Source: Paracoccus marcusii
Lineage (GTDB): Bacteria > Pseudomonadota > Alphaproteobacteria > Rhodobacterales > Rhodobacteraceae
DNA: 64,000 nucleotides
Direction of reading: 5' to 3'
Assembly: GCF_006151785.1 (NCBI RefSeq)
Contig: NZ_VDDD01000004.1
Span: 1-64,000, forward strand
Positions 9,264 through 21,286 of this stretch are shown here, piece by piece (the first letter of the stretch is position 1; each line of letters starts with the position of its first letter). A model generated the notes under the pieces. That model worked only from the letters and a program-made list of their open reading frames with translations, had not been told where the DNA came from and made no database searches. Position numbers and translations under genes: made by a program.

Positions 9264-10649
9264 GTGACCGATTACATCATCAAGGACATTGCGCTGGCCG
9301 AATACGGCCGCAAGGAACTGGACATCGCCGAGACGGAAATGCCCGGCCTGATGGCGCTGCGTTCCGAATACGGCGAGGCCAAGCCGCTGGCGGGTGCCCG
9401 GATCGTCGGCAGCCTGCACATGACCATCCAGACCGCCGTCCTGATCGAGACGCTGACCCATCTGGGCGCGGATGTCCGCTGGGCGTCCTGCAACATCTAT
9501 TCGACCCAGGATCACGCCGCTGCCGCCATCGCCGCCGCGGGCGTTCCGGTCTTTGCCATCAAGGGGCAGAGCCTGGCCGAGCATTGGGATTACCTTGATC
9601 GCTCGTTCCAGTTCCCCGAGGGCCCGAACCTGATCCTGGATGATGGCGGCGATGCGACGCTGTACATCCTGCTGGGTGCCCGCGCCGAGGCCGGCGAGGA
9701 CGTGATCCCCGTGCCGCAGTCGGACGAAGAAACCGTCATCAAGGCGCAGATCGCCAAGCGTCTGGCGCAGTCGCCCGGCTGGTTCACCAAGATGCGCGAC
9801 CAGATCGTCGGCGTGTCCGAGGAGACGACAACCGGCGTCCACCGCCTGTACGATCTGCAGAAGAACGGCCAGCTGCCCTTCCCCGCGATCAACGTGAACG
9901 ACAGCGTGACCAAGTCGAAATTCGACAACAAGTACGGCTGCAAGGAATCGCTGGTCGACGGCATCCGCCGTGCCACCGACGTGATGATGGCGGGCAAGGT
10001 TGCCGTCGTCTGCGGCTATGGCGACGTGGGCAAGGGCTCGGCCGCCAGCCTTCAGGGCGCCGGCGCCCGCGTGAAGGTGACCGAGGTCGATCCGATCTGC
10101 GCGCTGCAGGCCGCGATGGACGGGTTCGAGGTCGTGACCCTGGAGGATGTGGCCGACAGCGCCGACATCTTCATCACGACCACCGGCAACCGCGACGTGA
10201 TCCGGTTGGAGCACATGCGTGCCATGAAGGACATGGCGATCGTCGGCAACATCGGCCATTTCGACAACGAGATCCAGGTCGCGGCGCTGCGCAACCACAA
10301 ATGGACCAATATCAAGGACCAGGTGGACATGATCGAGATGCCTTCGGGCAATCGCATCATCCTGCTGTCGCAGGGGCGCCTGCTGAACCTGGGCAATGCC
10401 ACGGGCCACCCGTCCTTCGTGATGTCGGCAAGCTTCACCAACCAGGTGCTGGCGCAGATCGAACTGTGGACCAAGGGCGACGACTACAAGCCCGGCGTCT
10501 ACATCCTGCCCAAGGCGCTGGACGAAAAGGTCGCGCGGCTGCACCTGGACAAGATCGGTGCGAAACTGTCCGTGCTGTCGTCCGAACAGGCCGCCTATAT
10601 CGGCGTGACGCCCGAGGGCCCCTTCAAATCCGACCATTACCGGTATTGA
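9264..10649 (+). CDS. ahcY: adenosylhomocysteinase
   Basis: S-adenosylhomocysteine hydrolase of 461 residues, which splits SAH to adenosine and homocysteine in the methyl cycle. The GTG start gives the family N-terminus M-T-D-Y-I-I-K-D-I. The NAD-binding motif [10 protein letters not shown] is present, as are the substrate-site segments [10 protein letters not shown] and G-H-P-S-F-V-M-S. The C-terminus ends in the diagnostic K-S-D-H-Y-R-Y. It lies 4 bp before metK, so SAM synthesis and SAH removal are co-transcribed. I looked for SAM-II, SAH and SAM/SAH riboswitch cores in the 75 bp upstream and found none. Confidence 0.97.
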   Translation: MTDYIIKDIALAEYGRKELDIAETEMPGLMALRSEYGEAKPLAGARIVGSLHMTIQTAVLIETLTHLGADVRWASCNIYSTQDHAAAAIAAAGVPVFAIKGQSLAEHWDYLDRSFQFPEGPNLILDDGGDATLYILLGARAEAGEDVIPVPQSDEETVIKAQIAKRLAQSPGWFTKMRDQIVGVSEETTTGVHRLYDLQKNGQLPFPAINVNDSVTKSKFDNKYGCKESLVDGIRRATDVMMAGKVAVVCGYGDVGKGSAASLQGAGARVKVTEVDPICALQAAMDGFEVVTLEDVADSADIFITTTGNRDVIRLEHMRAMKDMAIVGNIGHFDNEIQVAALRNHKWTNIKDQVDMIEMPSGNRIILLSQGRLLNLGNATGHPSFVMSASFTNQVLAQIELWTKGDDYKPGVYILPKALDEKVARLHLDKIGAKLSVLSSEQAAYIGVTPEGPFKSDHYRY

Positions 10650-10653
10650 TGTC

Positions 10654-11832
10654 ATGACAGAATATTCGACCTTCACCTCGGAATCCGTGTCCGAGGGCCA
10701 TCCCGACAAGATCGCCGACCAGATTTCGGACGCGATCTTGGACGCCATCCTGGCCGAGGACGCGCGCGCCCGCGTTGCGTGCGAGACCATGGTCAAGACC
10801 GGCGTCGCCATCATCTCGGGAGAGATCACCACCAGTGCCTGGGTGGATCTGGAATCCATCGTGCGCGGGGTGATCACCGACATCGGCTATAATTCGTCGG
10901 ATGTGGGGTTTGACGGGGCGACCTGTTCGGTGATCAACATCATCGGCAAGCAGTCCCCCGAGATCAACCAGGGCGTCGACCGCGAGAGCCTTGAGGAGCA
11001 GGGCGCAGGCGACCAGGGGCTGATGTTCGGCTATGCCAGCGACGAGACCGACGTGCTGATGCCCGCCGCGATCACCTATGCCCATCGTCTGGTCGAACGC
11101 CAGGCGGCGGTGCGGCGCGACGGCACCCTGCCCTGGCTGCGCCCAGATGCCAAATCGCAGCTGACGCTGCGCTATGACGCCGACGGCCGCCCCGAGGGGA
11201 TCGACGCGGTCGTGCTGTCCACCCAGCACAACCCCGAGATCAGCCTGGCCGACCTGCGCGAGGCGGTGATCGAGGAGATCATCCGCCCGGTCCTGCCTGC
11301 GGAATGGCTGTCGGATGCGACCAAGTTCTTCATCAACCCCACCGGCAAGTTCGTCATCGGCGGTCCCGTCGGCGATTGCGGCTTGACCGGGCGCAAGATC
11401 ATCGTCGACAGCTATGGCGGCATGGCCCGTCATGGCGGTGGTGCGTTCTCGGGCAAGGATCCGTCCAAGGTCGACCGCTCGGCGGCCTATGCCGGCCGTT
11501 GGGTTGCCAAGAACATCGTGGCGGCCGGTCTTGCCAAGCGCTGCGAGATCCAGGTCAGCTATGCGATCGGCGTGGCCGAGCCCACCTCGATCAGCCTGAA
11601 CTGCTTCGGGACCGAAACCGTGCCGGTCGACCGGATCGTCGCGGCTGTGCGCGAGGTGTTCGACCTGCGCCCGTTCGCGATCATCCGCGAACTGGACCTG
11701 CTGCATCCGATCTATCGCCCGACGGCCAGCTATGGTCATTTCGGTCGCGAACCCTATGCGTTGAACGGGGCGACCGCGTTCAGCTGGGAACGCACCGACA
11801 AGGCGGAAGCGCTGAAAGCGGCGCTGAGCTGA
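10654..11832 (+). CDS. metK: S-adenosylmethionine synthetase
   Basis: Methionine adenosyltransferase of 392 residues, making SAM from methionine and ATP. Family motifs are G-H-P-D-K-I-A-D-Q near residue 15, [12 protein letters not shown], and the phosphate-binding loop G-G-G-A-F-S-G-K-D. Length is normal. It follows ahcY by 4 bp and is closed by a strong terminator. There is no room for a separate riboswitch leader, in contrast to Rhodobacterales in which metK carries its own SAM/SAH-responsive leader. Confidence 0.97.
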   Translation: MTEYSTFTSESVSEGHPDKIADQISDAILDAILAEDARARVACETMVKTGVAIISGEITTSAWVDLESIVRGVITDIGYNSSDVGFDGATCSVINIIGKQSPEINQGVDRESLEEQGAGDQGLMFGYASDETDVLMPAAITYAHRLVERQAAVRRDGTLPWLRPDAKSQLTLRYDADGRPEGIDAVVLSTQHNPEISLADLREAVIEEIIRPVLPAEWLSDATKFFINPTGKFVIGGPVGDCGLTGRKIIVDSYGGMARHGGGAFSGKDPSKVDRSAAYAGRWVAKNIVAAGLAKRCEIQVSYAIGVAEPTSISLNCFGTETVPVDRIVAAVREVFDLRPFAIIRELDLLHPIYRPTASYGHFGREPYALNGATAFSWERTDKAEALKAALS

Positions 11833-11838
11833 ATGACG

Positions 11839-11865
11839 AAGGCCGCCCTACCGGGCGGCCTTTTT
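11839..11865. terminator. bidirectional terminator metK / COQ10-type gene
   Basis: An 8-bp GC stem (11841-11848 with 11853-11860), TACC loop and TTTTT on the plus strand, with an AA-rich flank on the other side. It serves metK and possibly the convergent gene. Confidence 0.85.
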
Positions 11866-11870
11866 CCTTG

Positions 11871-12329
11871 TCATCCATACAGCTTGCGGGCTCGATCCTC
11901 GAAAGCACGGACGATGCGGGACATCGCCTCGTGGAAGACGACGCCGATCAGGCGTTGCAGGATCGCGTTCTTGAATTCGAAATCGACGAAGAACTCGACC
12001 TGACAGCCCCCTTCCGGGCGATCCTTGAAGGACCAGCCGCTGCGCATGTACTTGAACGGGCCGTCCAGATATTCCGTGTCGATCTTCCAGACGCCGCCCT
12101 GCTCGGGCCACAGGACGACCCGGCTTCCAAAGCGTTCGCGAAAGACTTTGAAACTGATGACCAGATCGGCGGCGATCTCCTCCGCGCCGTCGGGGCGGGT
12201 GGTGCGCGTCCGGATGCGGGCCGCGCTGTTCCAAGGCAGGAACTGGGGATAGCTTTCGATATCGGCCACCAGATCGTACATCTGGCGGGCACTGTAGGGA
12301 AGGTTGCGGCTGTCGCGGTGGTTCGGCAC
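11871..12329 (-). CDS. COQ10/RatA-type START domain protein
   Basis: A 152-residue polyketide-cyclase/START-fold protein. Alphaproteobacterial members are orthologues of COQ10, which binds ubiquinone and supports its delivery or biosynthesis; gammaproteobacterial RatA is the paralogous comparison. Typical stretches are M-Y-D-L-V-A-D-I-E-S-Y-P-Q-F-L-P-W near the N-terminus and the C-terminal helix F-E-D-R-A-R-K-L-Y-G. The gene converges on metK across a shared terminator and diverges from a 59-residue membrane protein gene. Confidence 0.88.
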   Translation of the reverse strand: MPNHRDSRNLPYSARQMYDLVADIESYPQFLPWNSAARIRTRTTRPDGAEEIAADLVISFKVFRERFGSRVVLWPEQGGVWKIDTEYLDGPFKYMRSGWSFKDRPEGGCQVEFFVDFEFKNAILQRLIGVVFHEAMSRIVRAFEDRARKLYG

Positions 12330-12400
12330 GGGCTATCGCTCTTGAGTTTCGTCGCGGCGTCTGTTTCGATTCGGCACCGATTTAACAGGCAGGACGCGCG

Positions 12401-12580
12401 ATGAACATGATATGGCTGCTGCGTGCGGCAAAATGGGCGCGCAACCCTCCCAGTGCCAAGATGGTCAAGCTGGTGATCGCCGTGATCGCGATCGGGCTTG
12501 CGCTGCTGGCGCTGGAAAAGCTGGGCTGGTGGCCGGACTGGGCCACGCAGGACCAACGACCGCACCGCCTGCCCCGCTGA
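12401..12580 (+). CDS. 59-residue membrane protein of unknown function
   Basis: ATG 12401 to TGA 12580. The product has a basic N-terminal segment with several tryptophans, one clear transmembrane helix (about residues 22-39, rich in Val, Ile, Ala and Leu), and a short polar tail after G-W-W-P-D-W. It reads away from the COQ10-type gene across 71 bp. The translation start lacks a strong Shine-Dalgarno (GGACG 6 bases upstream). Coding character is good: G/C-rich third positions throughout and a hydrophobic core that ends cleanly. I know no function. Confidence 0.6.
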   Translation: MNMIWLLRAAKWARNPPSAKMVKLVIAVIAIGLALLALEKLGWWPDWATQDQRPHRLPR

Positions 12581-12583
12581 CGG

Positions 12584-12688
12584 TCAGTCGCGATCGCGAA
12601 TGGCGACCGGACGTGGCTTGGGCGCACCCAAGGCCAAGGTGATGGCGAAAGCGGTCAGAAGGCCCGCGAAAGTCAGGATCAGGGTCAT
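12584..12688 (-). CDS. 34-residue membrane peptide downstream of ypfJ
   Basis: ATG 12688 to TGA 12584. The peptide has one hydrophobic helix (about residues 2-21) and a basic/acidic tail ending R-D-R-D. A textbook Shine-Dalgarno (GGAGG) sits 5 bases before the chosen ATG; another ATG lies one codon upstream at 12691. It starts 29 bp after the ypfJ stop on the same strand, so it is probably the last gene of that transcript. Its 3' end lies 3 bp from the end of the convergent 59-residue gene. Function unknown. Confidence 0.55.
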   Translation of the reverse strand: MTLILTFAGLLTAFAITLALGAPKPRPVAIRDRD

Positions 12689-12717
12689 CATTTCCTCCGG
12701 TCTGTTTGGTGTCGGGA

Positions 12718-13554
12718 TCACAGGGCCCCGGCACCGAACGTGTCACATTGTCTCATGTCGCCCGAGTCGAACCCGCGCATCAGCCATTCCTGACGCTGCG
12801 CCGCGCTGCCGTGGGTGAAGCTGTCGGGCATGGGGGTCCGGCCCGCACTGGCCTGGATCACGTCATCGCCGACGGCCTCTGCTGCGCGCATCGCCTCGTC
12901 CAGATCGCCAACGTCCAGGGTGCCGAAACGTTCCTGCGCCTGGCGTGCCCAGATGCCGGCATAGCAGTCGGCCTGCAGTTCGGTCGCGACGGACAACTGG
13001 TTGGCCTGCGTTTCCGAAAGACCCGGCTGCTGCGCGGCGCCAAGGGTGCCGGTCAGGTTCTGGACGTGATGCCCCACCTCGTGCGCGATGACATAGGCTG
13101 CGGCGAAATCTCCCCCCGCGCCCATGCGATCCGCCATCATGTCGAAGAAGTCGGTGTCCAGATAGACGCGCTGATCGCCGGGGCAGTAGAACGGACCCAT
13201 GGCCGACGACGCACCACCGCAGGCCGATTGCACCACGCCGCTGAACAGGACCAGGGTCGGGTCTTGATAGGCGACGCCAGCCTGCTGCTGCAGCACGGGT
13301 TGCCAGACCTCTTCGGTGTCGGCCAGAACCACGCTGACGAATTCGCCCCATTCCTGGTCGCGCTGGCTCAGTTCGGTGGACTGCCCGCCGCCCTGATCCA
13401 GGCCCTGGACCAGCGGCGTCACGTCGATCCCGAAGAAATAGCCGACCGCCAGCACCACCAGCGTGCCCGCCACGCCCAATCCGCCGACCCCGGCGCGGCC
13501 CATGCCCCGCCGATCCTCGACATTTCCGCTGCCCCGTCGTCCGCGCCACTGCAT
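12718..13554 (-). CDS. ypfJ: YpfJ-type neutral zinc metallopeptidase
   Basis: A 278-residue membrane-anchored metallopeptidase of the YpfJ/KPN_02809 family. One N-terminal transmembrane helix (about 23-43) is followed by a catalytic domain facing the periplasm. The zinc motif H-E-V-G-H is at residues 158-162, with the glutamate of T-E-L-Q-A-D-C (about 192) as likely third ligand. Conserved cysteines (112, 124 and 197) suggest disulphides. The substrate is unknown. It sits behind an exact EcfG-like promoter and ahead of a 34-residue membrane peptide, which suggests stress-induced envelope proteolysis; this is inference. Confidence 0.9.
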   Translation of the reverse strand: MQWRGRRGSGNVEDRRGMGRAGVGGLGVAGTLVVLAVGYFFGIDVTPLVQGLDQGGGQSTELSQRDQEWGEFVSVVLADTEEVWQPVLQQQAGVAYQDPTLVLFSGVVQSACGGASSAMGPFYCPGDQRVYLDTDFFDMMADRMGAGGDFAAAYVIAHEVGHHVQNLTGTLGAAQQPGLSETQANQLSVATELQADCYAGIWARQAQERFGTLDVGDLDEAMRAAEAVGDDVIQASAGRTPMPDSFTHGSAAQRQEWLMRGFDSGDMRQCDTFGAGAL

Positions 13555-13584
13555 GCCCTGGTCCCCCTGCTGGCTGTCGCCCCG

Positions 13585-13609
13585 AACGCCCCGCCCCGCC
13601 GGGGGTTCC
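13585..13609 (-). promoter_or_regulatory. EcfG-type (general stress) promoter of ypfJ
   Basis: Read on the minus strand, GGAAC (13609-13605), a 16-base spacer and CGTT (13588-13585) match the consensus exactly. The -10 ends 31 bp before the ypfJ ATG, a normal promoter distance. Confidence 0.6.
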
Positions 13610-13701
13610 CGCCAAGCATCACAGCGCCGCGACGGGCGTGCAAGGCGCTTGACGCGACGGCCCTGCGGGGGGATGCACGGGGCACGGACAAAGGGGCGGA
13701 C

Positions 13702-14280
13702 ATGCTGCGCAGGCTATACGACTGGACCATGGGGCTGGCGTCGCATCGCCACGCGAACGCGTCGCTGTTCACGGTCAGCTTCATCGAAAGTTCGGTCTTT
13801 CCGATCCCGCCCGACGTGCTGATGATCCCGATGGTGCTGGCGCAGCGGGCGCGGGCCTGGGCCATTGCCTTCATCGCCACGGCGGGGTCGGTTCTGGGCG
13901 CGCTGCTGGGATACGCGATCGGCGCGGTCCTGATGGACAGCGTCGGCATGTGGGTTCTGACCATGTACGGCAAGGAGGCCGCGTTCGACGACCTGGCCGC
14001 GCGCTTTGCCGAGTTTGGCGGTTGGGCCGTGCTGGTCGCGGCGCTGACGCCCTTTCCCTTCAAGGTCATCACCATCTTTTCCGGCGCCGTGGGCTTTTCG
14101 TTGCCCCTGTTCGTGCTGACCAGCATTATCGGCCGCGCAGGGCGGTTCTATGTCGTGGCCGGGCTGCTGTGGCGGTTCGGGCCGCCGATTCGCGATTTCA
14201 TCGAACGTCGGCTTGGGCTGATGTTCTCCATCTTCATGGCCTGCCTGATAGGCGGCTTTGCGACGGTGAGGTACCTGTGA
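13702..14280 (+). CDS. YqaA-like SNARE-associated/DedA-family membrane protein
   Basis: A 192-residue polytopic inner-membrane protein of the DedA/VTT superfamily, YqaA subgroup. The diagnostic E-S-S-V-F-P-I-P-P-D-V-L motif lies near residue 30. The second re-entrant-loop motif has L-T-P-F-P-F-K-V-I-T-I-F-S-G with a buried lysine. About four to five membrane segments are visible. Related proteins move or flip membrane phospholipids. ATG 13702 follows AAGGGGCGG. Its stop overlaps the GTG of the DsbB-like gene by four bases, so the two are coupled. Confidence 0.85.
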   Translation: MLRRLYDWTMGLASHRHANASLFTVSFIESSVFPIPPDVLMIPMVLAQRARAWAIAFIATAGSVLGALLGYAIGAVLMDSVGMWVLTMYGKEAAFDDLAARFAEFGGWAVLVAALTPFPFKVITIFSGAVGFSLPLFVLTSIIGRAGRFYVVAGLLWRFGPPIRDFIERRLGLMFSIFMACLIGGFATVRYL

Positions 14281-14744
14281 CGGGCATCAGGCTTTCCCTT
14301 CTGGCGGGCGCGGGGTCCGCGCTGCTGCTGATCGCGGCGCTTGGCTTCCAGGCGGCGGGCTATGCCCCGTGCGAGCTGTGCATCCTGCAGCGCTGGCCGC
14401 ATGTGGCGGCGGCTGGCATCGCGGCGCTGATCTGGCTGACCGGCCGGGTGCGGGCGCTGGCGGTTCTGGGGATGATCGCGGCGGGTGCGGCGATGGGGCT
14501 TGCGATCTATCACGTCGGGGTCGAGATGACGTGGTGGGCCGGACCGGCGCATTGTTCGGGCGGCGTGGGCGATCTGTCGCGGATGACCACGCAGGACCTG
14601 ATGGCCCGCCTGCAATCCGCCCCCGTGGTCCGCTGCGACGAGATCGCGTGGCAGTTCATGGGCGTGTCGATGGCGGGCTGGAACGCGATCCTGTCGGCGG
14701 GTCTGGCGGGCCTGTGGGCAGTGGCCGCGCGCAAGGGCGCCTGA
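14277..14744 (+). CDS. DsbB-like disulfide bond formation protein
   Basis: A 155-residue membrane protein with the DsbB layout: a short N-terminal helix, then a first periplasmic loop carrying C32-E-L-C35 followed by I-L-Q-R. Two central helices come next, then a second loop with C93 and C120, and a final helix. These cysteine pairs pass electrons from DsbA-type oxidases to quinone. The GTG start at 14277 overlaps the upstream stop (GTGA) and gives a normal N-terminus. No dsbA is in the window. Confidence 0.85.
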   Translation: MTGIRLSLLAGAGSALLLIAALGFQAAGYAPCELCILQRWPHVAAAGIAALIWLTGRVRALAVLGMIAAGAAMGLAIYHVGVEMTWWAGPAHCSGGVGDLSRMTTQDLMARLQSAPVVRCDEIAWQFMGVSMAGWNAILSAGLAGLWAVAARKGA

Positions 14745-14789
14745 GACCCCCGCAAGGCGTGATTTCCTGACCTTGGAGGCGGGGCGCGA

Positions 14790-14818
14790 TTGCCCCCTGC
14801 GGCAGGCTCGGCTATACC
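14790..14818 (+). promoter_or_regulatory. sigma-70-type promoter of gyrA
   Basis: TTGCCC at 14790-14795, a 17-base spacer and TATACC at 14813-14818, 30 bp before the gyrA start. Spacing is ideal. Confidence 0.6.
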
Positions 14819-14847
14819 GAACCCCAACTAGATGTTGAGGAATACCC

Positions 14848-17625
<2,778 letters not shown>

Positions 17626-17633
17626 CATCATCG

Positions 17634-17664
17634 ACCCGACCCCGGCCGCCGGGGTCGGGTTTTT
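17634..17664 (+). terminator. rho-independent terminator of gyrA
   Basis: A perfect 12-bp GC-rich stem (17634-17645 with 17649-17660), 3-base loop and TTTTT. Confidence 0.9.
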
Positions 17665-17684
17665 CCGATCCGCAGGGGCGTCAT

Positions 17685-18773
17685 TTGGACCATTCGAACG
17701 AGACCGTGCTGAGAGAGCGCCTGCAGACGGGGTTTCTGGGGCTGATCGCATTCTCGCTGCTGATGTTCATGCTGGTACAGGCCAAGTTCATCCTGATCTC
17801 TCTGGCGATCGCGATCATCCTGTTCTCGCTGACGTCGGATGCGATTCATGCCATCTCGACCCGGCTTCGGGTGCCGAACTGGTTGGCGACCACGCTGGCG
17901 CTGATCGGGATCGCGCTTGGGCTGCTGTGGGTGTCGACCACCATCGTCGCGCAGGTGAACGAGGTGGTGTTCCTGGCGATCAGCTATGCCGAACGGGCGC
18001 AGGCCGCCCTGCCCGCCCTGACCGAGCGTCTTGGCCCCGAGGCACAGGAACGCATCATCACGGCGCTGACCAACTTCAACATCACCGGCTGGATCCGGTC
18101 GTTGGCGGGACAGGCCTCCGGGCTGCTGTCGGGCAGCGTGCTGGTGATCCTGTTCGTCGGATTCATGTTCGCCGAACAGGTGTGGTTCCCGCTGAAGATC
18201 GAGCGTCTGGCCAATGACGCCGACCACGCGCGCCAGATCCGCCGCATCATCGCGTCGATCATGCACCGCGTGAACCGCTATCTGGTGGTCAAGACCGGGG
18301 TCAGCGCGGTCACGGCCTCGATCGTCTGGCTGATCTTCTGGACGATGGGGCTGGAGCTGGCTACCGCAGTGGCCCTTCTGACCTTCGTCCTGAACTTCAT
18401 CCCGTCGGTCGGGTCGATCATCGCGACGCTGATCGCGGTCCTTCTGGCCTTCGTGCTGACCGGCGATCCGACGGCCACGGTGATCGTGGGCGTGCTGTGC
18501 GCGGTCACGCAGTTCCTGATCGGGAACATCATCGATCCGATGCTGCTGGGCCAGACGCTGCGGCTGTCCAGTTTCGGCATCATTCTGTCGCTTGCCTTCT
18601 GGGGGGCGATCTGGGGGGTGCCGGGGATGTTCCTGGCGGTTCCGATCATGGTCGCGCTGATGATCATCTGCGCCCATATCCCCTGGCTGCGGGGCGTTGC
18701 CGTGATGCTGTCGCGCGAAGGGTTGCCCGACGACGGTGACAACGACGTCCAATCCGACCGGATTGTGGCCTGA
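17685..18773 (+). CDS. AI-2E family transporter
   Basis: A 362-residue polytopic protein of the AI-2E (YdiK/TqsA/PerM) family. There are about eight membrane helices, a soluble loop after the second or third, and the family-typical C-terminal motif N-F-I-P-S-V-G-S-I-I-A followed by Q-F-L-I-G-N-I-I-D-P. Members export small molecules or act as ion antiporters; the substrate cannot be read from sequence. The TTG start at 17685 has AGGGG 6 bases upstream. The next in-frame ATG is inside the first helix, so TTG is preferred. The gene lies just after the gyrA terminator and is probably separately transcribed. Confidence 0.87.
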   Translation: MDHSNETVLRERLQTGFLGLIAFSLLMFMLVQAKFILISLAIAIILFSLTSDAIHAISTRLRVPNWLATTLALIGIALGLLWVSTTIVAQVNEVVFLAISYAERAQAALPALTERLGPEAQERIITALTNFNITGWIRSLAGQASGLLSGSVLVILFVGFMFAEQVWFPLKIERLANDADHARQIRRIIASIMHRVNRYLVVKTGVSAVTASIVWLIFWTMGLELATAVALLTFVLNFIPSVGSIIATLIAVLLAFVLTGDPTATVIVGVLCAVTQFLIGNIIDPMLLGQTLRLSSFGIILSLAFWGAIWGVPGMFLAVPIMVALMIICAHIPWLRGVAVMLSREGLPDDGDNDVQSDRIVA

Positions 18774-18815
18774 TCCGGGGCATGCGGCGCCTAGCCCCAT
18801 GCCCCGGAGGGTTGA

Positions 18816-21278
18816 TCAGCGGCTGTCACCGTCGTCCGGCAGGCCCGGCGCCTCATCGGCGTCATCGCGGGTCAGTTCGGGGCTGACGGTCGTGGGTGCC
18901 GTCAGGGCACCAGGCTGCGCGCTCCGCGACGCGGGCCCGTGCGACTGACCGGGCAGCGCCTCGGGGTTGCGCAACCAGATGTCGCGTTGGGCGAAGGGGA
19001 TCTCGATTCCCTCTGCGCCAAAGCGCTGGACGATGGAGTGCAGCAGGTCCGACGTCACGCCCAGCCCCGTGCCGACATCCGCCAGGATCGCCCGGATCTC
19101 GAAGTTCAGGGCATCTGCCCCAAGGCCCCGGAACAGGATCGCCGGTGCCGGGTCGATGGAAACCAACGGGTGATCCTCGACGATCTCGCGCAGGACATTC
19201 TCGACCTTCTTCGTGTCGCTGCCGTACGCAACGCCGACGGGGATGATGATCCGGCCGACCTTGTTGTGACGCGTCCAGTTGGTCACCGGCTGGCTGATCA
19301 GGTCGCTGTTCGGGACGATCACCTCGGTCTTGTCGAAGGTCTCGACCAGCGTGGCGCGGACCGAGATCTTCTTGACGATGCCCTGCTGGCCGCCAGCGCT
19401 GATCCAGTCGCCGACGCTGACCGGACGCTCGATCAGCAGGATGATCCCGCTGACGAAGTTAGACACGATGTTCTGCAGGCCGAAACCGATACCGACCGAC
19501 AGCGCACCCGCGACGATCGCAAAGGACGACATGTCGATCCCGGCCGAGGTGATGGCCAACAGCGCCGCTAGGAAGATCCCGACATAGCCCAGACCCGACA
19601 CCACGGCATTCTGTCCGCCCGCATCCAGCCGCGTCTTGGGCAGGATCGAGGTGCGCAGCATCCCCTGTACCCCGCGCGTCAGCGCATAGCCGATGGCGAA
19701 GATGATCAGGAAGGTCAGGATCGCGCCCGGCGACAGGTTCACCCCGCCCAGGCTGATGCCTTGGCGGAACCGGACCCAGTATTCGGCAAGCTCGGCGCCG
19801 GACGACCCCCAGATGATCAGAAAGATCGGGATCGACGCCAGGACCAGGCCGAACCCGGTCAGCAGCGGGGCCAGCCCCTCGCGTGCGCCTTCGGCCCCGC
19901 GCTGCATCATGTTGAACAGGTCGGCGGTGAAGTCCTGCAGCAGGATCAGCAGCCCCACCAGCGCCAGCGAGAACAGCCACGGCCAGACCAGAAGGTTGCC
20001 CAGGTTGACGAAACCGGCCGCTGTCAGCAGCACTGCGATCGGCGCGATGATGCGCGTCAGACGCCCCGCCCAGGCCGCGATCCAGTGGCGATAGGACAGG
20101 TCCTGCGTCACGGCATCGCGCGTCAGCCGCCGCAGGATGTTGCCAAGCCGGAACATCGCCAGCGCGGCCAGCACGATCAGCACCAGGTGCCAGACGCCGG
20201 CCGAGGCCTCTCCGAACTGGACGGGGACGCGGCCGACCTGCGCCTCGCCCTGTTCATATAGGCCCGACAGCGGCAGCATGGCGCGTGACAGGATGTGGTG
20301 GATGGCCATCAGCAGGGCCAGCGTCTGGACCATGCGACCTGCTGAGACGCGAGCCTCCTCGGTCATCTGCAGCGAGGTATAGGCGATGGCGGTGCGCGGG
20401 AACAGCGCACGGGCCATCCAGATCCCGCCGAACAGGATCACCGCTGCCACCGGCAGGGCATTCAGGAACGGCGTCGTCCAGGGTCCGGGCAGACCGGTGG
20501 CCTGGATGGCGCTGATGCCCAGATAGACACCTGCCATCGGCACGGCGATCTGGCCCAGGGACACGACGAAGGCCAGCACGGCCTTGGAATATTCGGACGC
20601 CCGGCTGGACAGGCGGGTGGGCAGCGCCACGATCCATGCCCGGCCATAGGTCAGGATCAGCAGCGCCGCGATCAGGTAGCCCGCCACATAGGGCAGCCGG
20701 GGACGCAGGTCGGCCCAGATTTCGGGCGTCGCGTTCTGGCCCGACACCTCTCCTCCGACACCCTCCAGCAGCGCAAGGCCGTCCGTCGCCGCCGCGGCCC
20801 ACGATGCGGGCAGCACCGGAGACGGCGTCTGCTTGGCCAGTTCCAGCGCCTGACGTTGCCGCACGATCTCGTCGATCTGGCCGATGATGGAGTTGGCGCG
20901 GCTGGTGGCCTCGGTCGCGGCGATGCGGGGGGCCTGGGCGGTGGACAGCTGCTGGTTCAGCTCGGTCCGCCGGTTGGCGACCTCCTCGTCCTCGGTCGCA
21001 CCTTCTGCGGGCGCGGGGCCAAGGGCCTCGATCTGGTTGCGCAGGGTGGCGATGCGGTCGCCGTTGGCGTTCTGACCCTCCTGCAGCCGATCCCGCCAGT
21101 CGACGATCCGCGCCCGCGTGCGGGCCAGCTCCTCGTTGGTGGCCTGGGGGTTCGCGGTCAGCGACTCGGCGCGTTCGGCGACCTGGTTCCAGGTGTCATA
21201 GTTTACGGATTGGGCGATGGCGGGCGCGGCTGTCAGGGCCAGCAGCGCCACCAGGAACGTTGCAATCAGATGTCGCAT
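18816..21278 (-). CDS. MscS family mechanosensitive channel with DUF3772 N-terminus
   Basis: An 820-residue inner-membrane channel. A signal peptide (residues 1-22, ending A-I-A-Q) leads to a helical periplasmic DUF3772 region (about 25-200). About ten membrane helices follow, then the MscS pore helix with A-G-A-L-S-V-G-I-G-F-G-L-Q-N-I-V-S-N-F-V-S-G and the cytoplasmic beta and alpha/beta domains. The tail after the last domain is low-complexity and probably disordered. ATG 21278 was chosen because it begins the signal peptide, with AAAGG upstream. It starts 8 bp after the cysK stop, so the two are co-transcribed. It should release solutes on hypo-osmotic shock. Confidence 0.9.
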   Translation of the reverse strand: MRHLIATFLVALLALTAAPAIAQSVNYDTWNQVAERAESLTANPQATNEELARTRARIVDWRDRLQEGQNANGDRIATLRNQIEALGPAPAEGATEDEEVANRRTELNQQLSTAQAPRIAATEATSRANSIIGQIDEIVRQRQALELAKQTPSPVLPASWAAAATDGLALLEGVGGEVSGQNATPEIWADLRPRLPYVAGYLIAALLILTYGRAWIVALPTRLSSRASEYSKAVLAFVVSLGQIAVPMAGVYLGISAIQATGLPGPWTTPFLNALPVAAVILFGGIWMARALFPRTAIAYTSLQMTEEARVSAGRMVQTLALLMAIHHILSRAMLPLSGLYEQGEAQVGRVPVQFGEASAGVWHLVLIVLAALAMFRLGNILRRLTRDAVTQDLSYRHWIAAWAGRLTRIIAPIAVLLTAAGFVNLGNLLVWPWLFSLALVGLLILLQDFTADLFNMMQRGAEGAREGLAPLLTGFGLVLASIPIFLIIWGSSGAELAEYWVRFRQGISLGGVNLSPGAILTFLIIFAIGYALTRGVQGMLRTSILPKTRLDAGGQNAVVSGLGYVGIFLAALLAITSAGIDMSSFAIVAGALSVGIGFGLQNIVSNFVSGIILLIERPVSVGDWISAGGQQGIVKKISVRATLVETFDKTEVIVPNSDLISQPVTNWTRHNKVGRIIIPVGVAYGSDTKKVENVLREIVEDHPLVSIDPAPAILFRGLGADALNFEIRAILADVGTGLGVTSDLLHSIVQRFGAEGIEIPFAQRDIWLRNPEALPGQSHGPASRSAQPGALTAPTTVSPELTRDDADEAPGLPDDGDSR

Positions 21279-21286
21279 GAAACCTT

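Noticed and set aside
8490-10883. 797-codon minus-strand frame over TetR and ahcY
   Set aside because: Antisense shadow of ahcY; no start signal and no recognisable domain.
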